From assembly GCF_001552135.1 (NCBI RefSeq), contig NZ_BCQP01000081.1:1-43782 (forward strand): a stretch of DNA of 43,782 nt. The letters run 5' to 3'. Source of the stretch: Actinomadura chibensis NBRC 106107. Lineage in GTDB: Bacteria; Actinomycetota; Actinomycetes; Streptosporangiales; Streptosporangiaceae. Position numbers and translations under genes: made by a program. This document shows, in pieces, positions 25,818 through 34,035 of the stretch; the first letter of the stretch is position 1, and each line of letters opens with the position of its first letter. The notes under the pieces were generated by a model. That model saw only the letters and a list, made by a program, of their open reading frames with translations. It was not told the origin of the DNA and made no database searches.

Positions 25818-27455
25818 CTACCCGTAGGCGAGGCCGTGGCCCGCCCGGCGCCCGCCCGCCGGGACGGGCAGCCTCCCGGTCGGCTTCACCGCGCCGCTCA
25901 GCACCCCGGCGAGCGCCCCGACCGACACGGCGCCGGACGAGTACGTCGCGAGCGCCGCCCGCGCGCCGCCCGCGGCGTCGAGGTCGTAGGGGCGTCCGAG
26001 CGCGGCGACCACGACCGGCTTGTACCCGGCGGCCCGGATCCGCGCGGCGGTCGCCGCCCCCGCGTTCTCCGTGGTCAGCACGATGACGTCGGCGGAACCG
26101 GCGGCGGTGACCGCGACGCCGCGGCGGCGCAGCGCGGTGCTGAGCGCCGCGCTCGCGGGCCCGGCCACCGCCACCTTCCGGCCCTTGAGCGGCAGCAGGC
26201 CCCGGTCGTTGCGGACCAGCGTCACCGCCCGCTCGGCGACCCGCCGCGCGGCGGCGCGGTGCGCGGGCGTCCCGATCGCGGCGGCGGCCTTCGCCGGGTC
26301 GGCGGCCGTGCCCTGGAACAGCCCGCGCCGCTGCTTGAGCCTCAGGATCCGCGTCACCGACTCGTCCAGCCGCCGCCGCGAGATCTTCCCGGACCGGACG
26401 GCGGCCACCACCGCCCGGTAGGCGCGCGGCAGGCTCGGCGGCATCAGCACCTGGTCGGCGCCCGCGAGGATCGCCCGCACCGGCACGGCCGCGTCGCCGT
26501 ACTTCTGCCGGACGCCCGCCATCTCCAGCGAGTCGGTGGTGATCACGCCCTGGTAGCCGAGGGTGCCGCGCAGCAGCCCGGTCAGCACGGTCTTCGACAG
26601 CGTGGACGGGTCGCCCGACCGGTCCAGCCTCGGCACCACGATGTGCGCCGTCATGATCATGTCGGCCCCGGCGGCGACCGCCGCCTGGAACGGGGGCGCG
26701 TCGAGCCGCTCCCACGTCCGCCGCGAATGCGTGATCACCGGCAGCCCGGTGTGGCTGTCGGTCGCCGTGTCGCCGTGCCCCGGGAAGTGCTTCGGGCTGA
26801 CCGCGACCCCGGCGTCCTGGTAGCCCTGGATCGCGCCGGTCACCATCTTCGACGCGAGCGCCGGGTCGGCGCCGAACGAGCGCAGCCCGATCACCGGGTT
26901 GCGCGGGTTCACGTTGACGTCGGCGTCCGGGGCGTAGTCGAGGTTGATCCCGACCGCGCGCAGCTCGGCGCCGGTGACCCGGGCGGCGGCGCGGGCGTCC
27001 GCCGGGTCGCCGGTCGCGCCGAGCGCCATGTTGCCGGGGAAGCGGGTGATGAACGGGGTGCGGGACACGATGCCCTGCTCCTCGTCCACGCCGAGCAGCA
27101 GCGGGACCTTCGACGCCTTCTGCAGCGCGTTCGACTGCGCCGCCGTCCGGGCCGGGGACGAGAAGTTCTCCGGGAAGTAGATCAGCCCGCCGACGCGGTA
27201 CTTCCTGATCTTGGCGAGGCCGTCGGCGCGGCTGGAGAAGCGTGTCACGAACAGCTGGCCGACCTTGTCGGCGACCGACATCCTCGCGACGTGGCCGGGG
27301 ATCCAGGCGTCCGGCGCGGGGGTGGGCCGTCCCGCCGGACCGGGCGATCCGGAGCGGCCCGCCGCCGGGCGGTCGCCGCCGTCGCCGCCACCGCCGCACC
27401 CCGCGGCCAGCGCCAATGCGAGGACCGCGGCCGCTACGGGACGTGAAGCGCGCAC
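25818..27455 (-). CDS. nagZ: Lipoprotein glycoside hydrolase family 3, NagZ-like beta-N-acetylhexosaminidase
   Basis: It is predicted to cleave GlcNAc from peptidoglycan fragments or chitooligosaccharides outside the membrane. Length is 545 residues. The signal peptide ends at LAAGC with lipidated C20, followed by a Gly/Pro-rich linker to ~50. The GH3 barrel has GQLFVTRFSS, LLLGVDEEQGIV and KHFPGHGDTATDSHTGLP, the NagZ-type motif carrying the acid/base His (H235). Nucleophile D308 is in GVITTDSLEM. A C-terminal GH3 alpha/beta domain is present from ~390, as in Bacillus NagZ and unlike the one-domain E. coli enzyme. The GTG at 27455 lacks a ribosome binding site, and TAGCGT just upstream could be a -10, suggesting leaderless translation. 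Confidence 0.92.
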   Translation of the reverse strand: MRASRPVAAAVLALALAAGCGGGGDGGDRPAAGRSGSPGPAGRPTPAPDAWIPGHVARMSVADKVGQLFVTRFSSRADGLAKIRKYRVGGLIYFPENFSSPARTAAQSNALQKASKVPLLLGVDEEQGIVSRTPFITRFPGNMALGATGDPADARAAARVTGAELRAVGINLDYAPDADVNVNPRNPVIGLRSFGADPALASKMVTGAIQGYQDAGVAVSPKHFPGHGDTATDSHTGLPVITHSRRTWERLDAPPFQAAVAAGADMIMTAHIVVPRLDRSGDPSTLSKTVLTGLLRGTLGYQGVITTDSLEMAGVRQKYGDAAVPVRAILAGADQVLMPPSLPRAYRAVVAAVRSGKISRRRLDESVTRILRLKQRRGLFQGTAADPAKAAAAIGTPAHRAAARRVAERAVTLVRNDRGLLPLKGRKVAVAGPASAALSTALRRRGVAVTAAGSADVIVLTTENAGAATAARIRAAGYKPVVVAALGRPYDLDAAGGARAALATYSSGAVSVGALAGVLSGAVKPTGRLPVPAGGRRAGHGLAYG

Positions 27456-27512
27456 CCGGTCAACGCTACGGCATCACCGGGCGCGGCCGTCACCGTGGTC
27501 ACAGCGAGATCA

Positions 27513-27559
27513 CGATGGACCCCAGGATCGCCGTCTCGCGGATCGGGTGGGGTCCATCG
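27513..27559 (-). terminator. Inverted repeat, likely terminator of the amino-sugar kinase gene
   Basis: CGATGGACCCCA (27513-27524) pairs perfectly with TGGGGTCCATCG (27548-27559) around a 23-nt interval. It lies ~90 bp beyond the kinase stop and ~60 bp upstream of the nagZ-like start, so it may separate the two transcripts. Confidence 0.5.
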
Positions 27560-27649
27560 CGATGACCCCGGACGGCCTCGATGCCGTCTGCCAGGGATCG
27601 GCCGGGCCGGTCGGCGGCCGGGCCGGGCGCCGGGCGGAGCGCTGTCGGC

Positions 27650-28879
27650 TCAGCCGGGCAGGGGGTGGCCGAGGCGGCGCAGCGCCATCCCGGCCGCGCC
27701 GACGGCGCCGTCGCCCGCGCAGCGCGGCGCCGCGGCGAAGCGGTCGCGCAGCCCGGTCCGGACGGCCTCGGCGACGGGTCCCTCGCGCAGCACCGAGCCG
27801 TGCATCACGACCGGCGCGCGGGGATCGGACAGGGCCGGGCGCACCGCGTCCACGTCGCGGAGCAGCCACTGCGCGGCCTCATCGGTGATGCGCCGCGCCA
27901 CCGGATCACCGGCGGCCGCGGCGGCGGCGACCACCGGGCCGAGCCGCCCGAGGGCCGCGGGCGGACGGCCGTACACCTCCTTGATGATCGCCTGGGCGAG
28001 CCGGGGATTGGGCGGCGCGCCGGGCATCTCCGGATGCCCGCGCGCGCCGGACGGGCCGTTGCCGTGGCCGCCGCCGGGCGGCTGGCACGGCCCGTTCCCG
28101 GATGGGGGACTGGGCGGATCGGAGAGCAGCACGGCGGTTCCCGTGCCGCCTGGTGCGGGGGTGCCTGCTCCGGAGGCGAGCGCGCCGGGCCCGGACAGGA
28201 CCGAAGCGCCTTGTGACGACGAAGGGGCGCCGGCCAAGGCCAGCGCCCGCGGAGAAGGACGAGGTCTTCGCCGTTCTCCGTCGATCTCCGCCACCACCGT
28301 GGCGCCGAGCAGCGCCCGCGGGACCGAGTCGGTGAGCAGCGTCGGGGAGCCGCGGCCGTCGTAGGCGGCGAGCGCCGCGCGGACGGCCTCCTTCCCGAGC
28401 CACACCGCCGAACCCTCGTCCCCGACCAGCCAGCCGTAGCCGTCCGCGCGCTGCACGATCGCGCCGTCGTTGATGACCGCCGCGCCGGCGCCCGTGCCGG
28501 AGAACACCACGATGCCCTTGGGCTCGGGTGTCCCGGCGGCGAACGCCACCGCGATATCGGTCACCACCGCGGGCGAGCCGCGCAGGCCGACGGCCTGCCA
28601 CGCCTGCCGCGCCGCCGCGACGGCCGCGGGCCGTCCGGCGGAGCCGGCGCCGGCGATGCCGAACACGCCGGTGAGGATGTGGGTTCGGTCCAGGTCCCCG
28701 AGTGCTTCCCGCAGGGCCGTGGTCAGGGCCCCGGCGGTGTCGCCTCCAGAGTTGGGGTTGGCCCCGGGGCCGGTGCCGGAACCGGCCAGAGCACCCCCCA
28801 GCGTCAGTACTACGCAGCGGGTCTTCGTGCCACCCGCGTCGATACCGACCACGTAAGGACCGGCCAAATGGGTCAACAC
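27650..28879 (-). CDS. BadF/BadG-type N-acetylglucosamine/MurNAc kinase with low-complexity insertion
   Basis: This is a cytoplasmic ATP-dependent amino-sugar kinase of the ASKHA fold. Counted from the GTG at 28879 it has 409 residues; family members usually have ~310-330. The phosphate-1 motif is GIDAGGTKTRCVVL, the phosphate-2 region VFSGTGAGAAV, and the adenosine motif near MHGSVLREG. GWLVGDEGSAVWLGKEAV is a typical block. Residues ~197-292 (nt ~28004-28291) are a Pro/Gly/Ser-rich insertion between RALLGATV and LAQAIIKEVYGRPPAALGRL. The neighbouring murQ makes a MurK-like dual GlcNAc/MurNAc kinase attractive, which is inference. It is divergent from the RpiR-type regulator. Confidence 0.85.
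   Translation of the reverse strand: MLTHLAGPYVVGIDAGGTKTRCVVLTLGGALAGSGTGPGANPNSGGDTAGALTTALREALGDLDRTHILTGVFGIAGAGSAGRPAAVAAARQAWQAVGLRGSPAVVTDIAVAFAAGTPEPKGIVVFSGTGAGAAVINDGAIVQRADGYGWLVGDEGSAVWLGKEAVRAALAAYDGRGSPTLLTDSVPRALLGATVVAEIDGERRRPRPSPRALALAGAPSSSQGASVLSGPGALASGAGTPAPGGTGTAVLLSDPPSPPSGNGPCQPPGGGHGNGPSGARGHPEMPGAPPNPRLAQAIIKEVYGRPPAALGRLGPVVAAAAAAGDPVARRITDEAAQWLLRDVDAVRPALSDPRAPVVMHGSVLREGPVAEAVRTGLRDRFAAAPRCAGDGAVGAAGMALRRLGHPLPG
28004..28291 (-). repeat. In-frame low-complexity insertion in the amino-sugar kinase
   Basis: About 96 codons rich in Pro, Gly, Ser and Ala interrupt the conserved kinase fold without breaking the frame. The composition resembles the insertions in the ComF and AlkX-like genes. 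Confidence 0.7.
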
Positions 28880-28927
28880 ATGGCGACCGTAGCCTTTTCT
28901 ACCGTTGACGTGACATCTCGCGCGTAA

Positions 28928-28936
28928 GAAAATTTC
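28928..28936. promoter_or_regulatory. Candidate RpiR-type operator in the kinase-murR divergent region
   Basis: GAAAATTTC, a near-palindromic 9-mer inside the A/T-rich GTAAGAAAATTTCC, lies between the divergent kinase (start 28879) and regulator genes. A/T-rich GAAA/TTTC symmetric sites are common for RpiR/MurR regulators. Assignment is inference from position and symmetry. Confidence 0.35.
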
Positions 28937-29039
28937 CGCCATGAGGAAACCGATCGGCTCCGAGCGGAGCCCTGAGCAGGGCGCCGAGCGGGGGATCACG
29001 GGGGAGCCCGGTGCGCCACGAGAGGAGGCGGCGTCGCAC

Positions 29040-29951
29040 GTGCAGACAAACGACAGGGACAGGGACTCGACGCCGCTGAGCACCGTGGTGCGGGTCCGCT
29101 CGCTGCTGCCCTCGCTGCCCCCCGCCGAGCGACGCGTCGCTCAACGTGTCATCGACGATCCCGAGGGGGTCGCCAACTCCACCATCACCGAACTCGCCCA
29201 GACTTGCGGCACGTCCGAAACCACGGTCATCAGGTTCTGCCGGGCGATCGGGTTTCACGGCTACCCGGAACTGCGGCTGACCCTCGCGACCGAGGCGGGC
29301 CGCGCGCAGAGCGCCGCCGGCGGGCGGGTCATCGGCAGCGACATCAGCCCGGACGACTCGCTTGAGCAGATCGTCGAGAAGGTGACCTTCGCCGACGCCC
29401 GCGCCGTCGAGGAGACCGCCTCGCAGCTCGACATCAAGATGCTCGAACAGGTCGTGGACGCGGTCGTCGCCGCCGACCGGGTCGACGTCTACGGGGTCGG
29501 CGCCAGCGCGTTCGTCGCGGCCGACTTCCAGCAGAAGCTGCACCGGATCGGCCGCGTCTGCTCGGCCTGGGCCGACGCGCACATCATGCTGACCAGCGCC
29601 GCCGTCCTGAAGCCGGGGGACGTCGCGATCGGCATCTCGCACACCGGCGCGACGGTCGAGACGATCGACGCGCTGGAGGTCGCGAAGAGCAGGGGCGCGA
29701 AGACCGTCGCGCTCACCAACTTCCCGAAGTCCCCGATCGCGGAGGTGTCCGACCTGATCCTGACCACGGCGGCGCGGGAGACGACCTTCCGCTCCGGCGC
29801 CACCGCCAGCCGGCTGGCGCAGCTCACGGTGGTCGACTGCGTCTTCGTCGGAGTGGCGCAGCGCACCTACGGGCCGACCCGCAAGGCCCTGGAAGCCACA
29901 TTCGAGGCGGTCCGCGGCCGGACCGTGCGACCCGACCGGAGGCGTCGGTGA
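29040..29951 (+). CDS. RpiR/MurR-family transcriptional regulator
   Basis: This cytoplasmic regulator probably senses an amino-sugar phosphate such as MurNAc-6-P. The N-terminal HTH_6 domain spans ~10-80 (LPSLPPAERRVAQRVIDDPE, ITELAQTCGTSETTVIRFCRAIGFHGYPELRL). The C-terminal SIS domain spans ~125-270 (VDVYGVGASAFVAADFQQKLHRIG, GDVAIGISHTGATVETI, KTVALTNFPKSPIAEVSD). The GTG at 29040 follows AGGAGG by ~11 nt and gives 303 residues. An ATG at 28941 would give 336 residues but has no ribosome binding site, adds an unconserved leader and overlaps the candidate operator region. The stop overlaps the murQ start by 4 bp (GTGA), so regulator and etherase are translationally coupled. Confidence 0.88.
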   Translation: MQTNDRDRDSTPLSTVVRVRSLLPSLPPAERRVAQRVIDDPEGVANSTITELAQTCGTSETTVIRFCRAIGFHGYPELRLTLATEAGRAQSAAGGRVIGSDISPDDSLEQIVEKVTFADARAVEETASQLDIKMLEQVVDAVVAADRVDVYGVGASAFVAADFQQKLHRIGRVCSAWADAHIMLTSAAVLKPGDVAIGISHTGATVETIDALEVAKSRGAKTVALTNFPKSPIAEVSDLILTTAARETTFRSGATASRLAQLTVVDCVFVGVAQRTYGPTRKALEATFEAVRGRTVRPDRRRR

Positions 29952-30844
29952 TCGACTGCGAGCTCCCCACCGAGGGCCGGAACCCCCGGACCCTCGACGT
30001 CGACACGCTGCCGACCCTGGAGGTGCTGCGCCTGATCAACTCCGAGGACGCGACGGTGCCGATGGCGGTGGCCGCCGTCCTGCCGGAGGTCGCCCGGCTG
30101 GTCGACATCGCCGTGGACTCGCTGCGCTCCGGCGGGCGGGTGCACTACTTCGGGGCCGGGACGTCCGGCCGGCTGGCCGTGATCGACGCGGCCGAGCTGC
30201 CCCCGACGTTCGGCATCTGGGGCCGCGTCGTGGCGCACCACGCGGGCGGGCCCGGCGCCCTGTCCCAGGCGATCTCCGACGTCGAGGACGACGTCGAGCT
30301 CGGCCGCCGGGACGCGCGCGACGTCCAGTCAGGGGACGTCGCCGTCGGGATCGCGGCGAGCGGCCGCACCCCGTACGTGGTGGGCGCGCTGCGCGCCGCC
30401 ACCGCGCTCGGCGCCCGCACCGCACTGATCAGCTGCAACCCGCACACCCCCTACGGCGACGAGGTGGAGGTCCACATCGGGCTCGCCACCGGACCCGAGG
30501 TGATCACCGGGTCCACCCGGATGAAGGCGGGCACGGCGACCAAGCTCGTGCTGAATTCCTTCTCCACCACATTGATGATCAGGATGGGCCGGACCTACTC
30601 CAACCTGATGGTCAGCGTCAACGCGCTGAACTCCAAGCTGCGCGCCCGGCTGGTGCGCATCCTCACCGAGGCGACCGGGATGGACGCCCGGACCTGCGAG
30701 AACGCCCTGACCGAGGCGGGCGGCAACACGCGGGTCGCGCTGGTGTCGCTGCTCGGCGAGGTCCCCGCCGCGCGCGCGACGGTGGTGCTGGAGGAGACCG
30801 ACGGCGGCGTCCGCGAGGCGCTGCAGCGGCTCAGGTCGGCGTGA
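29948..30844 (+). CDS. murQ: N-acetylmuramic acid 6-phosphate etherase MurQ
   Basis: This cytoplasmic enzyme cleaves the lactyl ether of MurNAc-6-P to give GlcNAc-6-P and D-lactate. Length is 298 residues, the usual size. It is a SIS-fold protein with EGRNPRTLDVDTLPTLEVL, the phosphate-binding and catalytic block YFGAGTSGRLAVIDAAELPPTFG (catalytic Glu in AAELPP), VGIAASGRTPYVVGAL, and the signature GSTRMKAGTATKLVLNSFST. A C-terminal UBA-like helical part follows. The GTG overlaps the regulator stop. Its product feeds NagA, linking this end of the locus to the nag operon. Confidence 0.96.
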   Translation: MIDCELPTEGRNPRTLDVDTLPTLEVLRLINSEDATVPMAVAAVLPEVARLVDIAVDSLRSGGRVHYFGAGTSGRLAVIDAAELPPTFGIWGRVVAHHAGGPGALSQAISDVEDDVELGRRDARDVQSGDVAVGIAASGRTPYVVGALRAATALGARTALISCNPHTPYGDEVEVHIGLATGPEVITGSTRMKAGTATKLVLNSFSTTLMIRMGRTYSNLMVSVNALNSKLRARLVRILTEATGMDARTCENALTEAGGNTRVALVSLLGEVPAARATVVLEETDGGVREALQRLRSA

Positions 30845-30913
30845 GCGAACCCCGGTGGAGAGCGCACCGGAACGGACGGCCCGGCGAGGGAGACGCCGGC
30901 CGCTAGGAACCCT

Positions 30914-30956
30914 CCGTGATCATGCGATCGTCCCCGCACCGGTCGCATGATCACGG
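30914..30956 (+). terminator. Long inverted repeat after murQ
   Basis: CCGTGATCATGCGA (30914-30927) pairs perfectly with TCGCATGATCACGG (30943-30956). Three further pairs, one of them G-T, extend the stem and leave a 9-nt loop. It starts 70 bp after the murQ stop. There is no T-run. It could be a terminator or a protein-binding site. Confidence 0.6.
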
Positions 30957-31018
30957 GCCCCGGGCCCCGCGCCGCGGGCCGGGACAGAACGTGGTTCGGT
31001 GAATCGCCCGGAATCGCC

Positions 31019-31024
31019 TACGAT
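31019..31024 (+). promoter_or_regulatory. -10 element of a probably leaderless HAD gene
   Basis: TACGAT ends 7 nt before the GTG at 31032. This is the spacing at which transcription would start at or next to the start codon. No ribosome binding site is present. Confidence 0.45.
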
Positions 31025-31031
31025 CTGGGAC

Positions 31032-31679
31032 GTGTCCGACGAACGACCGGTCAAGGCCGTGATCACCGACTGGGGCGGCGTGCTGACGTCCCCCCTCAAC
31101 GACGCCATCGACGTTTGGCTCGCCGCCGAGCGCATCGACGTGGAGCGCTACAAGGACGTCATGCGCGCCTGGGTCAAGCAGGCGTACGACGGCGGCGGCG
31201 TCAACCCCATCCACGGCCTGGAGGACGGCTCGCTCCCCGTCGCGGAGTTCGAGGCGCTCCTCGCCGCCGAGCTGCGCACCGTCGAGGGCGACCCGGTCGA
31301 GGCGGCGGGCCTGATCGCGCGGATGTTCGGCGCGTTCGCGCCCGTCCACCCGATGTACGACGCGCTCCGCGCGGCCCGTGCGGCCGGTGCCCGCACCGCG
31401 CTGCTGTCCAACTCGTGGGGCAACGACTACCCGCACGACCTGTTCGCGGACCTCTTCGACGCCGTCGTGATCTCCTCCGAGGTCGGGCTCCGCAAGCCCG
31501 ACGAGCGCATCTTCCGGCACGCGCTCGACCTCCTCGGGCTGGACGCCGCCGACTGCGTCTTCATCGACGACATCGAGCACAACGTCCGCGCGGCGGAGGC
31601 GCTCGGCATCCGGGGCGTCCACCACACCGCGCCGGACGCCACGATCGCCGAACTGCGGAGCCTGCGCGTCCTGCCGTGA
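31032..31679 (+). CDS. HAD-superfamily hydrolase (subfamily IA, DxGGV type)
   Basis: This is a cytoplasmic phosphatase-like protein of 215 residues. Motif I is VITDWGGVLTSP with nucleophile D13. The second Asp is replaced by Gly, as is usual in the DxGGV branch that includes the epoxide-hydrolase N-terminal domain. Motif II is LLSNSWG, the motif III Lys is in GLRKPDERIF, and motif IV is VFIDDIEHNVRAAE. An in-frame GTG at 30999 is possible, but the TACGAT just before 31032 favours a leaderless start there. It is 24 bp before the DUF6912 gene. The substrate is unknown. Confidence 0.82.
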   Translation: MSDERPVKAVITDWGGVLTSPLNDAIDVWLAAERIDVERYKDVMRAWVKQAYDGGGVNPIHGLEDGSLPVAEFEALLAAELRTVEGDPVEAAGLIARMFGAFAPVHPMYDALRAARAAGARTALLSNSWGNDYPHDLFADLFDAVVISSEVGLRKPDERIFRHALDLLGLDAADCVFIDDIEHNVRAAEALGIRGVHHTAPDATIAELRSLRVLP

Positions 31680-31703
31680 CGGTCTGGCAGACTGGCTGAC
31701 CTC

Positions 31704-32213
31704 ATGCGCGTCTACCTGCCGTCCACGCTCACGCTCCTCGCCGCCGCCCACGCCGCGCGGGAGGTCGGCCCCGCCCCGCTCGCCGCGCACGCGGTCACGC
31801 CCGCGCTGCGCGAGTGGTACGTCGGCGGCGACCTGGAGGAGCTGGAGTACGCGGCCATGTCCGCCGCCGCCCGCGCCTCGCTGCGGCTGCTCGCCGCCGA
31901 CCCGGCCGCGCCGCGCCGCCGCGTGGTCCTCGCCGCCGAGATCGCCGACGACCTGGTCCGCCGGACGCCCGGCGACGCCCGGCTCGCCGACGACGACCGC
32001 GCCCTGGTCGAGGTCACCGCGGTGATCCCCTGGCAGCGGATCGCGTCCGGGCACGTCGACGACGAGGACGCCGCCCCCGACGTCGCCGCGGCCGTCGAGG
32101 CCCTCCCGGCCGCCGACGCGGGCGACGACGACGCCCGGTTCACGGTCGACGGCGCCGAGGGCCACGACCTCCTCTGGTACGCCACCCAGGAACTCCCGCA
32201 CCTCCTCGACTGA
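31704..32213 (+). CDS. DUF6912 family protein
   Basis: This 169-residue, acidic, soluble protein of unknown function is found across actinobacteria. It has family-like blocks MRVYLPSTLTLL, AHAVTPALREWYVGGDLEELEYAAM, ASLRLLAADP with RRRVVLAAEI, and the C-terminal FTVDGAEGHDLLWYATQELPHLL. It has no signal peptide or TM. The ATG at 31704 starts with the conserved MRVY. It follows the HAD gene by 24 bp and is probably co-transcribed with it. Confidence 0.8.
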   Translation: MRVYLPSTLTLLAAAHAAREVGPAPLAAHAVTPALREWYVGGDLEELEYAAMSAAARASLRLLAADPAAPRRRVVLAAEIADDLVRRTPGDARLADDDRALVEVTAVIPWQRIASGHVDDEDAAPDVAAAVEALPAADAGDDDARFTVDGAEGHDLLWYATQELPHLLD

Positions 32214-32317
32214 CCGCCCCGCGATTCGCCGCCCGGGCGGTATGGCCGGACGTGGGCGGGTAGGGCCTGCGACAACGCCGTCGTATTCGCAGTGTCGTCT
32301 TCGCAGGGGGCCGTCAG

Positions 32318-33946
32318 ATGGACGCCGTCACCACCGTCCCGGAGCCGGTGAACGAGCCGGTGCGCGGCTACGCGCCCGGCAGCGGCGAGCGCGCCGCGCT
32401 GGAGGCGCGGATCAAGGAGCTCGCGGGCGCGCAGACCGAGCTGACCATGACGATCGGCGGGGAGCGGCGCATGGGCGCGGGCACGCCGGTCGACGTGGTC
32501 GAGCCGCACAACCGCCGCCACGTCCTCGGCCGGATGGGCAACGCGAGCGAGGCCGACGTGATCGAGGCGATCGCGGCGGCCCGGGAGGCGGCGCCCGGCT
32601 GGCGCGCCATGTCCTTCGCCGACCGCGCCGCGATCTTCCTGCGCGCCGCCGACCTGCTCGCCGGGCCGTGGCGGCCGACGCTGAACGCCGCGACGATCCT
32701 CGGGCAGTCCAAGTCGGTGCAGCAGTCCGAGATAGACGCGGCCTGCGAGCTGATCGACTTCTGGCGGTTCAACGTCCGGTACGCGCAGCGGATCCACGAG
32801 ATCCAGCCGCTGTCGTCGCCGGGCGTGTGGAACCGGCTGGAGTACCGGCCGCTGGAGGGGTTCGTCCTCGCGATCACCCCGTTCAACTTCAGCGCGATCG
32901 CCGGGAACCTGCCGACCTCGCCCGCGATCATGGGCAACGTCGTGGTGTGGAAGCCGTCCCCGACGCAGCAGCTCGCCGCGCACTTCACGATGCGGGTGCT
33001 GGAGGCCGCCGGGCTCCCGCCCGGCGTGATCAACCTCGTCACCGGGGACGGCCAGGCCGTCTCCAGCGTCGCGCTGCGCCACCCCGACCTCGCCGGGCTG
33101 CACTTCACCGGCTCCGCCGCCACCTTCCAGAACCTCTGGCGGACGATCGGCGAGAACATCTCCGCCTACCGGGGGTACCCGCGGGTCGTCGGCGAGACCG
33201 GCGGCAAGGACTTCGTCGTCGCGCACCCGTCCGCCGACCCGGCCGTGCTGAAGACCGCCCTGGTCCGGGGAGCGTTCGAGTACCAGGGGCAGAAGTGCTC
33301 CGCCGCGTCCCGCGCCTACGTCCCGCGCTCGGTCTGGGACGGCGTGCGCGACGACTTCCTCGCCGAGACCGAGGCCCTGACCATGGGCAACGTCGCCGAG
33401 GACCTGTCGCTGTTCATGGGCGCGGTGATCGACGACCGCGCGTTCGCCAAGCACAAGCGGGCGATCGAGCGGGCCCGCGTCACCACGTCCATCCAGATCC
33501 TGGTGGGCGGCACGCTGGACGATTCGGACGGCTACTTCGTCCGGCCCACGGTGCTGGAGGCGTCCGACCCGACCGACGAGGTCTTCACCGACGAGTACTT
33601 CGGGCCGATCCTCGCCGTGCACGTCTACGACGACGGCGACTACGAGAGCGTCCTGCACCAGATGGAGGGCGTCTCGGAGTACGGGCTGACCGGCTCGATC
33701 ATCGCCGAGGACCGGGACGTGATCACCGCCGCCACCGAGACCCTCCGGTTCGCCGCCGGGAACTTCTACATCAACGACAAGCCGACCGGGTCGATCGTCG
33801 GGCAGCAGCCGTTCGGCGGCGCCCGCGCGTCCGGCACCAACGACAAGGCGGGCTCGGTCTTCAACCTCACCCGCTGGACGAGCGTCCGCTCCATCAAGGA
33901 GACGTTCGTCCCGCCGACCGACTACCGCTACCCCCACATGGGCTAG
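32318..33946 (+). CDS. pruA: L-glutamate gamma-semialdehyde dehydrogenase (P5C dehydrogenase)
   Basis: This cytoplasmic NAD-dependent enzyme oxidises glutamate semialdehyde/P5C to glutamate in proline breakdown. Length is 542 residues, matching the stand-alone actinobacterial and human-type enzyme. The aldehyde dehydrogenase fold has ITPFNFSAIAGNLP, VVWKPSPTQ, LHFTGSAATF, the general base E293 in VGETGGKDF and the catalytic C327 in YQGQKCSAASR. FGPILAVHVY and the C-terminal QQPFGGARASGTNDKAG are also present. AGGGGG lies 7 nt before the ATG. Proline dehydrogenase is not in the window. Its product glutamate is the substrate of the NAD-GDH encoded at the window end. Confidence 0.96.
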   Translation: MDAVTTVPEPVNEPVRGYAPGSGERAALEARIKELAGAQTELTMTIGGERRMGAGTPVDVVEPHNRRHVLGRMGNASEADVIEAIAAAREAAPGWRAMSFADRAAIFLRAADLLAGPWRPTLNAATILGQSKSVQQSEIDAACELIDFWRFNVRYAQRIHEIQPLSSPGVWNRLEYRPLEGFVLAITPFNFSAIAGNLPTSPAIMGNVVVWKPSPTQQLAAHFTMRVLEAAGLPPGVINLVTGDGQAVSSVALRHPDLAGLHFTGSAATFQNLWRTIGENISAYRGYPRVVGETGGKDFVVAHPSADPAVLKTALVRGAFEYQGQKCSAASRAYVPRSVWDGVRDDFLAETEALTMGNVAEDLSLFMGAVIDDRAFAKHKRAIERARVTTSIQILVGGTLDDSDGYFVRPTVLEASDPTDEVFTDEYFGPILAVHVYDDGDYESVLHQMEGVSEYGLTGSIIAEDRDVITAATETLRFAAGNFYINDKPTGSIVGQQPFGGARASGTNDKAGSVFNLTRWTSVRSIKETFVPPTDYRYPHMG

Positions 33947-34035
33947 CGCGTAGCGCCCCGGTTGCGCGCGGCGCGTGGGAAGGCCGACGATAAGGTCGCC
34001 CCATCCACGCTCAACTAGCCGCGCATGGGAACGGG

